Origin: an uncultured Bacilli bacterium
Lineage (GTDB): Bacteria; Bacillota_I; Bacilli_A; RF39; UBA660
Length of the DNA: 21,071 bases
Assembly: GCA_934155005.1 (NCBI GenBank)
Contig: CAKPGR010000017.1
Coordinates: forward strand, 1 to 21,071
Reading direction: 5' to 3'
Each line of letters starts with the position of its first letter. Position 1 is the first letter of the stretch. A program made the position numbers and the translations under genes. The notes under the pieces were generated by a model. That model saw nothing but the letters and a program-made list of their open reading frames with translations. It was not told the DNA's origin and did not search any database. Of this stretch, positions 7,594-15,074 are shown piece after piece.

Positions 7594-7623
7594 ATCAGGA
7601 ATTAACCTGATTTATTTTTTTTT
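7588..7623 (+). terminator. Terminator of the surface-protein gene
   Basis: AAATAAATCAGG (7588-7599) and CCTGATTTATTT (7606-7617) form a perfect 12-bp stem with a 6-nt loop, followed by TTTTTT. The stop codons of this gene and of the convergent sortase gene both lie inside the hairpin. Confidence 0.9.
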
Positions 7624-8087
7624 GCCTTTATTATTAATCTTTCATTTTTATTTTTACAAGTTATAAGAACAAGATCTCCTGTTTTAATAATATCGATATC
7701 ATATTTTGAAACAATATTTATACTAATAACTTCATAAAAGTAGCTATTATTTAAAGATGTTATTTTTATTTCATCGCCTATTTTAATTTTATTTAAATTC
7801 AAAAATATATTTGGAATTGCATGCCCAGCTAAAACAATATGATTATCATCAAAACTATCATATTTATCCATGGTAACATGATTTAGTAAATTTAAATTAT
7901 TTATTCCTATTACTATTTCCCTTTTTATTTTAAGTCTATCTATTTCTATATAACCAACATAATCTGTTTTATTTACTATTCCATTATGAAATATTTGATT
8001 AATTTGAATATCGTGAATTTTATAATCAATTTTCTGAAATAAAAATATAGATATTATAAAGATAGGAATTAATAATTTATTTTTCAT
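7602..8087 (-). CDS. Sortase, single-pass membrane transpeptidase
   Basis: A 161-residue sortase: N-terminal membrane anchor (about 4-17), beta-barrel body, catalytic His89 in VLAGHA, Cys144 in LVLITC (the TLxTC-type motif) and Arg150 in NERLII. The short Cys-to-Arg gap (six residues) resembles non-class-A enzymes, but I cannot fix the class by eye. It would cleave a sorting motif on a secreted protein and attach it to the wall or to another subunit. The ATG at 8087 overlaps the stop of the upstream thioester protein (frame overlap 8077-8087) and has no good ribosome site, so translation is probably coupled. A TTG nine codons upstream is an alternative. The obvious substrate is the upstream LPNTV protein. 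Confidence 0.88.
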   Translation of the reverse strand: MKNKLLIPIFIISIFLFQKIDYKIHDIQINQIFHNGIVNKTDYVGYIEIDRLKIKREIVIGINNLNLLNHVTMDKYDSFDDNHIVLAGHAIPNIFLNLNKIKIGDEIKITSLNNSYFYEVISINIVSKYDIDIIKTGDLVLITCKNKNERLIIKAKKNKSG

Positions 8088-9621
8088 TTTTATATATATA
8101 AATAGTAATAACAATAAGGCCTATAATGGATATTATTTTTATGTAATTAACTGTATTAGGTAATTCTTCTTTTATTTCATTTATATTTTCTTTATCATAA
8201 AGATCTTGGCTTTCTGTCTTTTTGACATCATTATTTTTTATATTATTTATCTTATTTGATTCATTTATTTTATCAGCATCTAATGTATCTTCTATCTCAA
8301 TATAAGATATAACTTCTTTTGTTTTAGCATTAATATATTTTAAATTAACTATATATTTTTTATTTGTTTTTGAATCTAAAATATAATATTTACCAAGTGG
8401 AAGTTTATCTATAATAAATATTCCATCTTTTTCTATATCAAATTCTTCAATTAGTTCATCTTTTTTGTATGATACATTACCATCTGTTATATCCGCAGCA
8501 GCATATAAAGTAAAATGGTTATTGTTTGATAAATTTTCCACATATATTTTTCCAATTGCTTTTTCTAAGTAATCATTAATTCTATATAAACCATCTGTTG
8601 TATCACCTTCTTTTATTTCAAATGTTAAAGGATCATCTATCACATAATTTTTAGGTACATTTATTAATTCTATTTTATACTTTCCTTCTTTGAATACTTG
8701 TTCAGAATAATAAATACCATTAGCTGTATTAAATATCTCCGTTTCTTCATTATTATCTAAATTTACTATTTTAAATTCAATATTTTTATCAATAAGATTA
8801 TTTAATTTTTTGTCTAAAAAATTAATCACAAGTGATGAAGTATATTCATTACTGGCACCAATAGTTATATCTGATTCATATGAAATATCATCATCTAATA
8901 ACATTAAGTCTTGATTAGTGTTACTGCGATAATAATTTAATCCTTTACCATTTAGTTTTCGAACCAATTTTATTTTTGATTCTTCACTAGATAAAATTTT
9001 AATATAAAGTTTATTATCATTTTTCCATACTTGGTTTTTTGAGTTGTTAATTATTTCATAATTTTGAAGAACATTATTTTTATCTTCTAAAATAACTGTG
9101 GAAAAGAAATTATCTTTTATAGTTGTTCCATCAAATGAAGGCTTTTTTAAAAAATTCGTAGTATAATTATTTATTTCATTTTTATAACTATCTATATTAA
9201 TTATATTTCCACTTCCATTAGGACCTGTTGTATAATAAACTGTTCCGCTTCCAATTATTTGTTCCCATATCAATTCTTGAGCTGCCATATAGTAAAACCA
9301 GTTATTGTTATTATCGATAAAATTCTTGGAGTAATGAGCAACTAGTTGCATATACATTAATTTATCTTTATCTATTCTATCAAAATAATAGTTATCAATA
9401 TAATACCCATCTTTCCCTACAATTTTAAAAGGTTCATAACAATAAACTAGTTTACCATATATTCTAATATATCCCATCTGACCGGAGTATGTTTTATCAG
9501 GGCCAATTCTATTACTATAAATATCATTTAAGTACGCTACCTCTGGTGTAAAGGCAAATGAATGATTAATAAATGACATAAATAAAGCTAAAAACATACA
9601 AATTTTAATTGTCTTTTTCAT
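8077..9621 (-). CDS. Thioester-domain (TQXA) and SpaA-like wall-anchored adhesin
   Basis: 514 residues: signal peptide (about 1-23, cut near FAF), a thioester adhesion domain with Cys61 in LVYCYEP and Gln115 in YMAAQELIWE, a middle region, two SpaA/Cna-B-like domains (about 270-340 and 355-445, the second with HFTLYAAADI), a Lys/Asn-rich stalk, and a C-terminal sorting signal LPNTV (487-491) with a hydrophobic helix and KNEK. In known family members the Cys-Gln pair forms an internal thioester that bonds covalently to host surfaces. The start ATG at 9621 has AAAGGAG upstream; a TTG six codons earlier is ignored. It is the first gene of a two-gene unit with the sortase. The fifth motif residue Val instead of Gly is unusual. 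Confidence 0.88.
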   Translation of the reverse strand: MKKTIKICMFLALFMSFINHSFAFTPEVAYLNDIYSNRIGPDKTYSGQMGYIRIYGKLVYCYEPFKIVGKDGYYIDNYYFDRIDKDKLMYMQLVAHYSKNFIDNNNNWFYYMAAQELIWEQIIGSGTVYYTTGPNGSGNIINIDSYKNEINNYTTNFLKKPSFDGTTIKDNFFSTVILEDKNNVLQNYEIINNSKNQVWKNDNKLYIKILSSEESKIKLVRKLNGKGLNYYRSNTNQDLMLLDDDISYESDITIGASNEYTSSLVINFLDKKLNNLIDKNIEFKIVNLDNNEETEIFNTANGIYYSEQVFKEGKYKIELINVPKNYVIDDPLTFEIKEGDTTDGLYRINDYLEKAIGKIYVENLSNNNHFTLYAAADITDGNVSYKKDELIEEFDIEKDGIFIIDKLPLGKYYILDSKTNKKYIVNLKYINAKTKEVISYIEIEDTLDADKINESNKINNIKNNDVKKTESQDLYDKENINEIKEELPNTVNYIKIISIIGLIVITIYIYKNEK

Positions 9622-9641
9622 ATTTCTCCTTTCGAGCAAAT

Positions 9642-9670
9642 ACTATAAAACAATTATTTTTATTTAGCAA
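9642..9670 (-). promoter_or_regulatory. Promoter for the adhesin-sortase unit
   Basis: On the minus strand TTGCTA (9665-9670) and TATAGT (9642-9647) are 17 nt apart, about 20 nt upstream of the adhesin start codon. Confidence 0.55.
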
Positions 9671-9695
9671 ATAAGAAAAATTATATTTTTATAAC

Positions 9696-9732
9696 AAAAG
9701 AGACTTAAATTTTGAATATTTAAGTCTCTTTT
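9696..9732 (-). terminator. Terminator of the MMPL/coiled-coil operon
   Basis: A perfect 15-bp stem, AAAAGAGACTTAAAT (9696-9710) with ATTTAAGTCTCTTTT (9718-9732), and a 7-nt loop. On the minus strand it ends in TTTTG and then AT-rich sequence. The T-run is longer in the plus direction, so it may act both ways. Confidence 0.75.
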
Positions 9733-9781
9733 TTATTTTTTTACCATTAATAAACTAGAAATATATAAAATTTATATAAAA

Positions 9782-11491
9782 TTATTTAAATAGATTTTTA
9801 ATTTTATCTATAACTGTTTGTTTAGTTTCTTTTTTAGTAGTTGATTTTGTTTTTTCAACTTTAGTTTGTGAATCAACCATTAATACAAATTTTGTTTTTC
9901 CAGTTGTATCATTATTTTTCATAGTAAATGTGTCATAATCATTTCCTAATTTAACTAAAGCTTTTACTTTATCTTCTGTACCTTTGACTGTTCCATTTAC
10001 TAAATTAACTATTGATTGAATTCCTTCTTCATCAAATTTACTTACACCACTAGACAATGTTTCTGTTCCATTAGATAATGTTGATATTCCACTATCTAAA
10101 CTAGACACACCACTATTTAAATCATTTAATCCATTTGTTAGTGAAGTAATTCCTTCATTTAATGTTTTTAATGATTCAACTGTTCCTTTTTTAGCAGTTT
10201 CAGCAACTTGTGTAGCAACTAATTCTGATGTAGTCCCTGCTGTTGTTTCAGCTGTTGATAAAGATGTATTATAAGCTGTACTACTAGCAACTGATTCAAG
10301 TAATGCTTTTAAATATGTATCTGATCCAACTGCTGTCTTTAATCCATTGTAAGCTGTACAAAATTCTGTATATTCTTCGTAACCTTGAACCATTGTTCCT
10401 GTACTTTCATAAACACCACAAATATTAATTAATCCATCAATAGTAGTTTTTGCTGTCGTTTGTATAGTTGCTTTATTTGATTCGACTGTTGATTTAGCTT
10501 GTGTTGAAGCTAATGTTTTAATATTATTTAATGTTGTATCATCAATAGCAGCACTATTTTCTACTTCATTAATTTTTGATGTTAATGTATCACTAATTTT
10601 TTTACTTCCTAAATATGCACTTGAAGCACCTTGTGATAATTTAGTAGAACCACTTTTTAAAGTTTTTGTTCCATTTTCTAATTCTTTTGCACCATCAACT
10701 AATTTTTTACTTGATGAACTTAATGTATTTAATTTTGAATATGCTCCATCTAATTTGTTAAAAATTGATAAATCATCTTCACTGATTAAATCAGATGAAA
10801 CAACTGAATATATAGAACCTAATTCGAAATTAGTTGTATCATAATTAATTGTTATGGTATCAAAATCAGATAACTCTTTAAAATCTAAACTTTCATATAA
10901 TCCTGGTGAAGCTAAGGCTACTACAACACTTTTGCTTCCATTTGAAACTACTCTACCATTTGTTACACTAATATTAGAATTATTATCATTTGAAATGATT
11001 GTTCCCATTGTTACGATAAATGGTGTATACATTGTTTCATATTTTCCATTAACATTTACAGTATGAGCATCATTGTTTTTATATTTCATTTTAATTGTTA
11101 CATTACCCTTTTTACCAAGTAAATCTTTTAAAGCAATACTTTTACCATTTAATTCATAAGTTATATTTAAACTAACGGGTAATTCTTTATCAGTTTCACC
11201 TTGATAGTAAATATCATTTCCTTTATTATTCCAAGTAATGTTTGTTCCATCTACTTTAAATGTTTCTTCACCATTAATATTTAAAATATTTTTTAAATTT
11301 GTTACATCAGAAATAGTTTCTGTTCCATTTGCTGATAAAAATTCACTAGCAATTGTACTTTTAACACTACCATCACTGTTTAATTTTGAATAAACAGTTT
11401 CTTCCTTAGATAACGCATATACTGGACTTGTTGCCATAACAATAGATAAAGCCAAAGTACAATAAGCAGTTTTCTTAAATAATTTGTTCAT
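9782..11491 (-). CDS. Secreted coiled-coil protein with YhgE-like L-x-x-G repeats
   Basis: 569 residues with a signal peptide (1-26, cleavage near VYA). A beta-rich N-terminal part runs to about 240. Two arrays of heptads with L-x-x-G spacing follow, at about 263-290 (LVDGAKELENG...) and 443-486 (LNEGITSLTNG...). They flank an Ala/Thr-rich helical stretch with Cys358 and Cys378. The tail is basic (KKETKQ...KIKNLFK) and there is no C-terminal membrane helix. Such repeats occur in YhgE/Pip-type and MMPL-associated proteins, probably as an antiparallel coiled-coil hairpin outside the cell. Its ATG lies 1 nt after the MMPL stop codon, with AAGGAG inside the transporter's last codons, so it is probably a partner of that transporter. 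The role is inferred from context. Confidence 0.75.
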   Translation of the reverse strand: MNKLFKKTAYCTLALSIVMATSPVYALSKEETVYSKLNSDGSVKSTIASEFLSANGTETISDVTNLKNILNINGEETFKVDGTNITWNNKGNDIYYQGETDKELPVSLNITYELNGKSIALKDLLGKKGNVTIKMKYKNNDAHTVNVNGKYETMYTPFIVTMGTIISNDNNSNISVTNGRVVSNGSKSVVVALASPGLYESLDFKELSDFDTITINYDTTNFELGSIYSVVSSDLISEDDLSIFNKLDGAYSKLNTLSSSSKKLVDGAKELENGTKTLKSGSTKLSQGASSAYLGSKKISDTLTSKINEVENSAAIDDTTLNNIKTLASTQAKSTVESNKATIQTTAKTTIDGLINICGVYESTGTMVQGYEEYTEFCTAYNGLKTAVGSDTYLKALLESVASSTAYNTSLSTAETTAGTTSELVATQVAETAKKGTVESLKTLNEGITSLTNGLNDLNSGVSSLDSGISTLSNGTETLSSGVSKFDEEGIQSIVNLVNGTVKGTEDKVKALVKLGNDYDTFTMKNNDTTGKTKFVLMVDSQTKVEKTKSTTKKETKQTVIDKIKNLFK

Positions 11492-11492
11492 A

Positions 11493-13562
11493 TTATCTCT
11501 CCTTTTTAAATTCTAAACTTGTTTTACATATTAATTTATCAAATATTAATAATATGCTTGGTACAACAAATATAACTACAGCCATACTTATAATTGCTCC
11601 TCTGGCTATTAAAGTACAAAGTGAACCAATCATATCTATCTTAGAAACTATACCAACACCAATTGTAGCAGCAAAGAAACACATACCACTTACAAATATT
11701 GATGATACAGAGTTATTAAGCGCTGATTTAACAGACTCCTCTTTTGTTTTTCCACTTTTTCTTTTTTCTAAATATTTTGTTGTCATTAATATTGCATAAT
11801 CAATAGTAGCTCCTAATTGAATAGTACCAATTACAACTGATGCTATAAATGGAATTTCTGTTCCTGTAAAATATGGAATTCCCATGTTAACAAATATAGC
11901 AAATTCAATAGCTGTAACTAGTAGTACTGGTAATGAGATTGATTTTAAAACAATCATCATTATTATAAATATTACAGCAATTGATGTATAGTTAACATTG
12001 TGAAAGTCTTCATCTGTTATTGTTACCAAATCTTTCATTAAAGGCCCTTCACCAGCTAATATTGCTTTTTTATCATATTTTTTAATTATTTTATTTACTT
12101 CTGATATTTGATCATTTAATTCATTTGTAGCTATATCATAATCTGATGCTACAACAATCATTTTATAATTATCTGTTTCATATATTGATTTTATATCGTC
12201 TGATATCATATATTCTGATAATTGATATTTACTAAGAATTGTAGATGGAGATATTACTTTTGATATACCATCAACTTTTTCTATTTCACTAACCATTTGA
12301 TTTAACTTTTCATTTGATAAATTTGAACTTACTAAAACCATTTCTTGTGATACCATACCGTAATCTTCTTTTAATGTTTTAGTAGCAATTGAATATCCAT
12401 AATCATCTGGTATTGATTCATCTAATTTGTAATAAACTGATGTTTTACTTTGAGCCATATATGCTGGAATTAATAAAATTAGAAAAATAATAAATATAGC
12501 TTTATAATGTTTCATTGAAAATGCTTTAATTTTATTAAATTCTGGCAAAATGTTTTTATGTTTTGTTTTTTCTATTTGCTTATCAAAGATTAGTAGTAAT
12601 GCTGGGAATAATGTAATAACGCAAATAACACCTATTAATACTCCTTTTGCCATTACTAATCCAATATCTTTACCTAATGTAAGATTCATTGTGCATAATG
12701 CAAGGAATCCAGCAATTGTAGTAAGTGAACTTCCAAATACTGATGTTAATGTTTCAGTAATTGCTTTACTCATTGCTTTTTCATTATTTTTATTTTTCTT
12801 TTTAGCTTTCTCATATTTGTGATATAAGAAAATTGAAAAATCGGTTGTAACTCCAAGTTGAAGTACCGCAGCAATTGCTTTTGTTATATAAGATATTTGT
12901 CCTAAGAAAATATTTGTACCCATATTATATAAAATTGCAACTCCAATATTTAGCATTAATAATATTGGAACTAAATATGAATCTAATGATATTTCTAGAA
13001 CAATTATACATAAAATAACAGCAATAGCAACATATAATAACATCTCACTATTAAATAATTGTTTAGTATCTAGTACCATAGCACTCATACCACCAATTTT
13101 CACATTTTCATCAGTGATAGAACGCATTTTTTCAACAGCAGCTAATGTTTCATCATCACTAGTTGATCCATTAAAGGTAACTAGTATCAATTGACTATCC
13201 CCCTTAGCTACTTTATCTTTTATTTCTGATGGAAGCATATCTTTTGGAATTGATGTACCAGTTAGATCACTAATACTAACAACTTTTTCTACTGTATCAA
13301 TATTTTTAAATTGATTTTCCAAATTTAATATTTCTTTGTCTGACATATTATCAGCAACTACAATAGAAAAGGCCCCCATATTGAATTCATCTGTTAAAAT
13401 TTCTTCACCTTTTAACGTTTCAATATCACTTGGCAAATAAACTAAAATATCATAATTTATTTTTGTTTTTACATAACCAATTATAGTTGGTATTAAAAGT
13501 AACATCGAAATTATTAATATTTTGACTTTATTTTTACAAACAATATCGCCTATTTTTTTCAT
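11493..13562 (-). CDS. MMPL/RND-superfamily exporter
   Basis: 689 residues with the RND plan: helix 1 (about 13-31), an extracytoplasmic domain (32-175), a five-helix block (about 176-326), helix 7 (355-370), a second loop (371-525) and a second five-helix block (526-676). The intramembrane motifs GVTTDFSIFLYHKY (237-250) and GATIDYAILMTTKY (584-597) each carry the Asp expected in proton-driven RND pumps. MMPL members export lipids, glycolipids or hydrophobic compounds; the substrate here is unknown. I take the ATG at 13562, preceded by GGGAGAAAG. The open frame to 13622 runs through the promoter and operator and is not translated. It is followed 1 nt later by the secreted coiled-coil gene and diverges from a TetR regulator. 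Confidence 0.92.
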   Translation of the reverse strand: MKKIGDIVCKNKVKILIISMLLLIPTIIGYVKTKINYDILVYLPSDIETLKGEEILTDEFNMGAFSIVVADNMSDKEILNLENQFKNIDTVEKVVSISDLTGTSIPKDMLPSEIKDKVAKGDSQLILVTFNGSTSDDETLAAVEKMRSITDENVKIGGMSAMVLDTKQLFNSEMLLYVAIAVILCIIVLEISLDSYLVPILLMLNIGVAILYNMGTNIFLGQISYITKAIAAVLQLGVTTDFSIFLYHKYEKAKKKNKNNEKAMSKAITETLTSVFGSSLTTIAGFLALCTMNLTLGKDIGLVMAKGVLIGVICVITLFPALLLIFDKQIEKTKHKNILPEFNKIKAFSMKHYKAIFIIFLILLIPAYMAQSKTSVYYKLDESIPDDYGYSIATKTLKEDYGMVSQEMVLVSSNLSNEKLNQMVSEIEKVDGISKVISPSTILSKYQLSEYMISDDIKSIYETDNYKMIVVASDYDIATNELNDQISEVNKIIKKYDKKAILAGEGPLMKDLVTITDEDFHNVNYTSIAVIFIIMMIVLKSISLPVLLVTAIEFAIFVNMGIPYFTGTEIPFIASVVIGTIQLGATIDYAILMTTKYLEKRKSGKTKEESVKSALNNSVSSIFVSGMCFFAATIGVGIVSKIDMIGSLCTLIARGAIISMAVVIFVVPSILLIFDKLICKTSLEFKKER

Positions 13563-13593
13563 ACTTTCTCCCTCTTTCATAAAAATCACGTCT

Positions 13594-13622
13594 ATAATAG
13601 CACAAAAATGACCGTCAGTCAA
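13594..13622 (-). promoter_or_regulatory. Promoter of the MMPL operon
   Basis: On the minus strand TTGACT (13617-13622) and TATTAT (13594-13599) are exactly 17 nt apart. The start codon lies about 30 nt downstream. The -35 box is inside the TGAC/GTCA dyad at 13609-13621. Confidence 0.75.
13609..13621. promoter_or_regulatory. Candidate TetR-type operator overlapping the MMPL -35
   Basis: TGACCGTCAGTCA holds inverted arms TGAC and GTCA around five bases. It overlaps the -35 of the MMPL promoter and lies between the divergent TetR and MMPL genes, the usual place for a local repressor site. G+C is high against the AT-rich background, which makes it stand out. Confidence 0.65.
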
Positions 13623-13671
13623 TATATTATATTCTTTTTTTAAAAAAATATTATCTTTTTTACCAAAAAAA

Positions 13672-13700
13672 TTGACTATTGGTTTTTTGTGAGTTATAAT
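13672..13700 (+). promoter_or_regulatory. Promoter of the tetR-type gene
   Basis: TTGACT (13672-13677) and TATAAT (13695-13700) are 17 nt apart and 23 nt upstream of the start codon. No copy of the TGAC/GTCA dyad overlaps this promoter, so autoregulation through the same site is not evident. Confidence 0.75.
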
Positions 13701-13723
13701 TCTACTAGCAAAAGGGTGATTTT

Positions 13724-14344
13724 ATGATGAAAATTGTTAAAAATTTAAAATCAAAAGCTGAAAAAAACAAAATAGATAAAGAAAATAAAATAATTGATTC
13801 AGCTTATAAATTATTTATGGAAAAAGGAATTAATAATACTTCTATTCAAGATATAGTTAATGAAGCGGGAGTAGCTAAGGGAACATTTTACCTATATTTT
13901 AAGGACAAATATAAATTGCAAGAAACTTTGATTATTAGAAAGTCATATAAGTTATTTCATAATGCATTAGATAACTTAAATCCTGATATCATAAAAAATT
14001 TTGATGATCAAATTATTTTTGTAATTGATTATGTTATTGATGAGCTTGCTAAAACGCCTGATTTATTAAAAATAATATATAAAGATTTAGCTCTTGGTTT
14101 CTACAAAAATGGTTTTTCTTCTATTTTAGATGATGATCAATTAGGTATTTATGAAATATTTAAAAAGGGAATTGAAGAAAATAAACTTGAAATAGAAAGA
14201 CCCGATATAACACTTTGTATGATTATTGAACTTGTAGGTTCTACTTGTTTTTCATCAATTATAAATAATAAACCACTACCAATAGATGAATATAAACCTT
14301 ACTTATATAAAACTATTAGATTAATATTAAATGAAAAAAACTGA
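13724..14344 (+). CDS. TetR/AcrR-family transcriptional regulator
   Basis: 206 residues with the TetR DNA-binding domain at the N-terminus: KIIDSAYKLFMEKGINNTSI then DIVNEAGVAKGTFYLYFKDKYKL (about 22-65), the canonical helix-turn-helix and the YxYFxxKxxL cap. The rest is an all-helical ligand/dimer domain that cannot be assigned a ligand. An N-terminal Lys-rich extension of about 20 residues precedes the domain. The ATG at 13724 follows AGGGTGAT; the adjacent ATG at 13727 is possible. It is divergent from the MMPL operon, whose promoter carries a candidate operator, so it probably represses that exporter until a ligand binds. Confidence 0.93.
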   Translation: MMKIVKNLKSKAEKNKIDKENKIIDSAYKLFMEKGINNTSIQDIVNEAGVAKGTFYLYFKDKYKLQETLIIRKSYKLFHNALDNLNPDIIKNFDDQIIFVIDYVIDELAKTPDLLKIIYKDLALGFYKNGFSSILDDDQLGIYEIFKKGIEENKLEIERPDITLCMIIELVGSTCFSSIINNKPLPIDEYKPYLYKTIRLILNEKN

Positions 14345-14363
14345 TTTAAAATCAGTTTTTTTT
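14335..14363 (+). terminator. Terminator of the tetR-type gene
   Basis: AAAAAACTGA (14335-14344) pairs with TCAGTTTTTT (14351-14360) around TTTAAA, followed by more Ts. The TGA stop lies in the stem, so this gene uses UGA as a stop. Confidence 0.85.
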
Positions 14364-14397
14364 AGAGTTTTCAAAGTCAATGTTTTAAATCAAAGAC

Positions 14398-15018
14398 TTA
14401 TTTTTCATTATAATCATTAACATACTTATGAAGTTTTCCAATTTTTTCATCTAAAGCTCTTATATCAAGAGAACAATTATACATTTCTTCTTTTACTTGT
14501 TCTGGTATTTCTTTTGGAAATTTATATTGGATTTTATGATCTAAACTAGCCCAAAAATCCATAGCAATTGTTCTAATTTGAATTTCTGCTTCAACATATT
14601 CTGTCTTGTTATCTATAAAAATTGGAACTTCAACAATTAAATGATAACTTGTATATCCCGTTGATTTAGGATTTGTTATATAATCTTTTTCTTCTTTTAT
14701 TCTAAGTTGATCAGAAGTTTTTATTAAATTAACTATATTGTAAACATCTTTTATAAAAGAGCAAACAATTCTAATTCCAACCATATCATGAACATGATTT
14801 TTAAGATTATATGTATTTATCTCATATTTTTTCTTTTCTAATTTTTTACATGCACCATCAAGAGATTTAATTCTTGTTTTCACATGTTCTACTGGATTAT
14901 AATTATTTTGAAAAACATATCCTTTAATCAAAATATCTATATTAGTTTTTAATACTTCAAGTGCAAAATCATACTTCAACATTAATTTGTTTATTTCATC
15001 ATCTTTAAAATGATTCAT
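14398..15018 (-). CDS. relQ: Small alarmone synthetase (RelQ/YjbM type GTP pyrophosphokinase)
   Basis: 206 residues consisting of only the RelA/SpoT synthetase domain with short helical ends; no HD hydrolase, TGS or ACT domain. Motifs seen: YNPVEHVKTRIKS (40-52), VHDMVGIRIVCSF (76-88), DYITNPKSTGYTSYH (112-126), the E-x-Q-I-R-T substrate motif AEIQIRT (144-150) and FWASLDHK (155-162). Such enzymes transfer pyrophosphate from ATP to GTP or GDP to make (p)ppGpp, often under wall or stationary stress. ATG at 15018 with AAAGAGTG upstream. It lies 48 nt after clpB on the same strand, with a promoter of its own in the gap, so expression may come from both. Confidence 0.93.
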   Translation of the reverse strand: MNHFKDDEINKLMLKYDFALEVLKTNIDILIKGYVFQNNYNPVEHVKTRIKSLDGACKKLEKKKYEINTYNLKNHVHDMVGIRIVCSFIKDVYNIVNLIKTSDQLRIKEEKDYITNPKSTGYTSYHLIVEVPIFIDNKTEYVEAEIQIRTIAMDFWASLDHKIQYKFPKEIPEQVKEEMYNCSLDIRALDEKIGKLHKYVNDYNEK

Positions 15019-15045
15019 TTTATCACTCTTTCTTTTAGTAAAAGA

Positions 15046-15074
15046 ATTTTAACACATATTTAAATTTTAATCAA
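15046..15074 (-). promoter_or_regulatory. Promoter for relQ at the end of clpB
   Basis: On the minus strand TTGATT (15069-15074, overlapping the clpB stop codon) and TAAAAT (15046-15051) are 17 nt apart, and TGT before the -10 gives an extended form. There is no terminator hairpin between clpB and relQ. Confidence 0.55.

Noticed and set aside
12550..12822. Plus-strand open frame inside the MMPL gene
   Set aside because: It lies opposite conserved transmembrane coding sequence and has no own features; it is a shadow frame. The same applies to 115-402, 799-1023, 3431-3628, 10854-11066, 11554-11799, 15269-15544 and 15905-16135.
13563..13622. 20-codon N-terminal extension of the MMPL exporter
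   Set aside because: It runs through the promoter and operator; the ATG at 13562 has GGGAGAAAG upstream.
14331..14364. UGA read as tryptophan (Mycoplasma code)
   Set aside because: The TGA ending the TetR gene lies in a terminator stem, and tryptophans in conserved proteins such as GAPDH are TGG.
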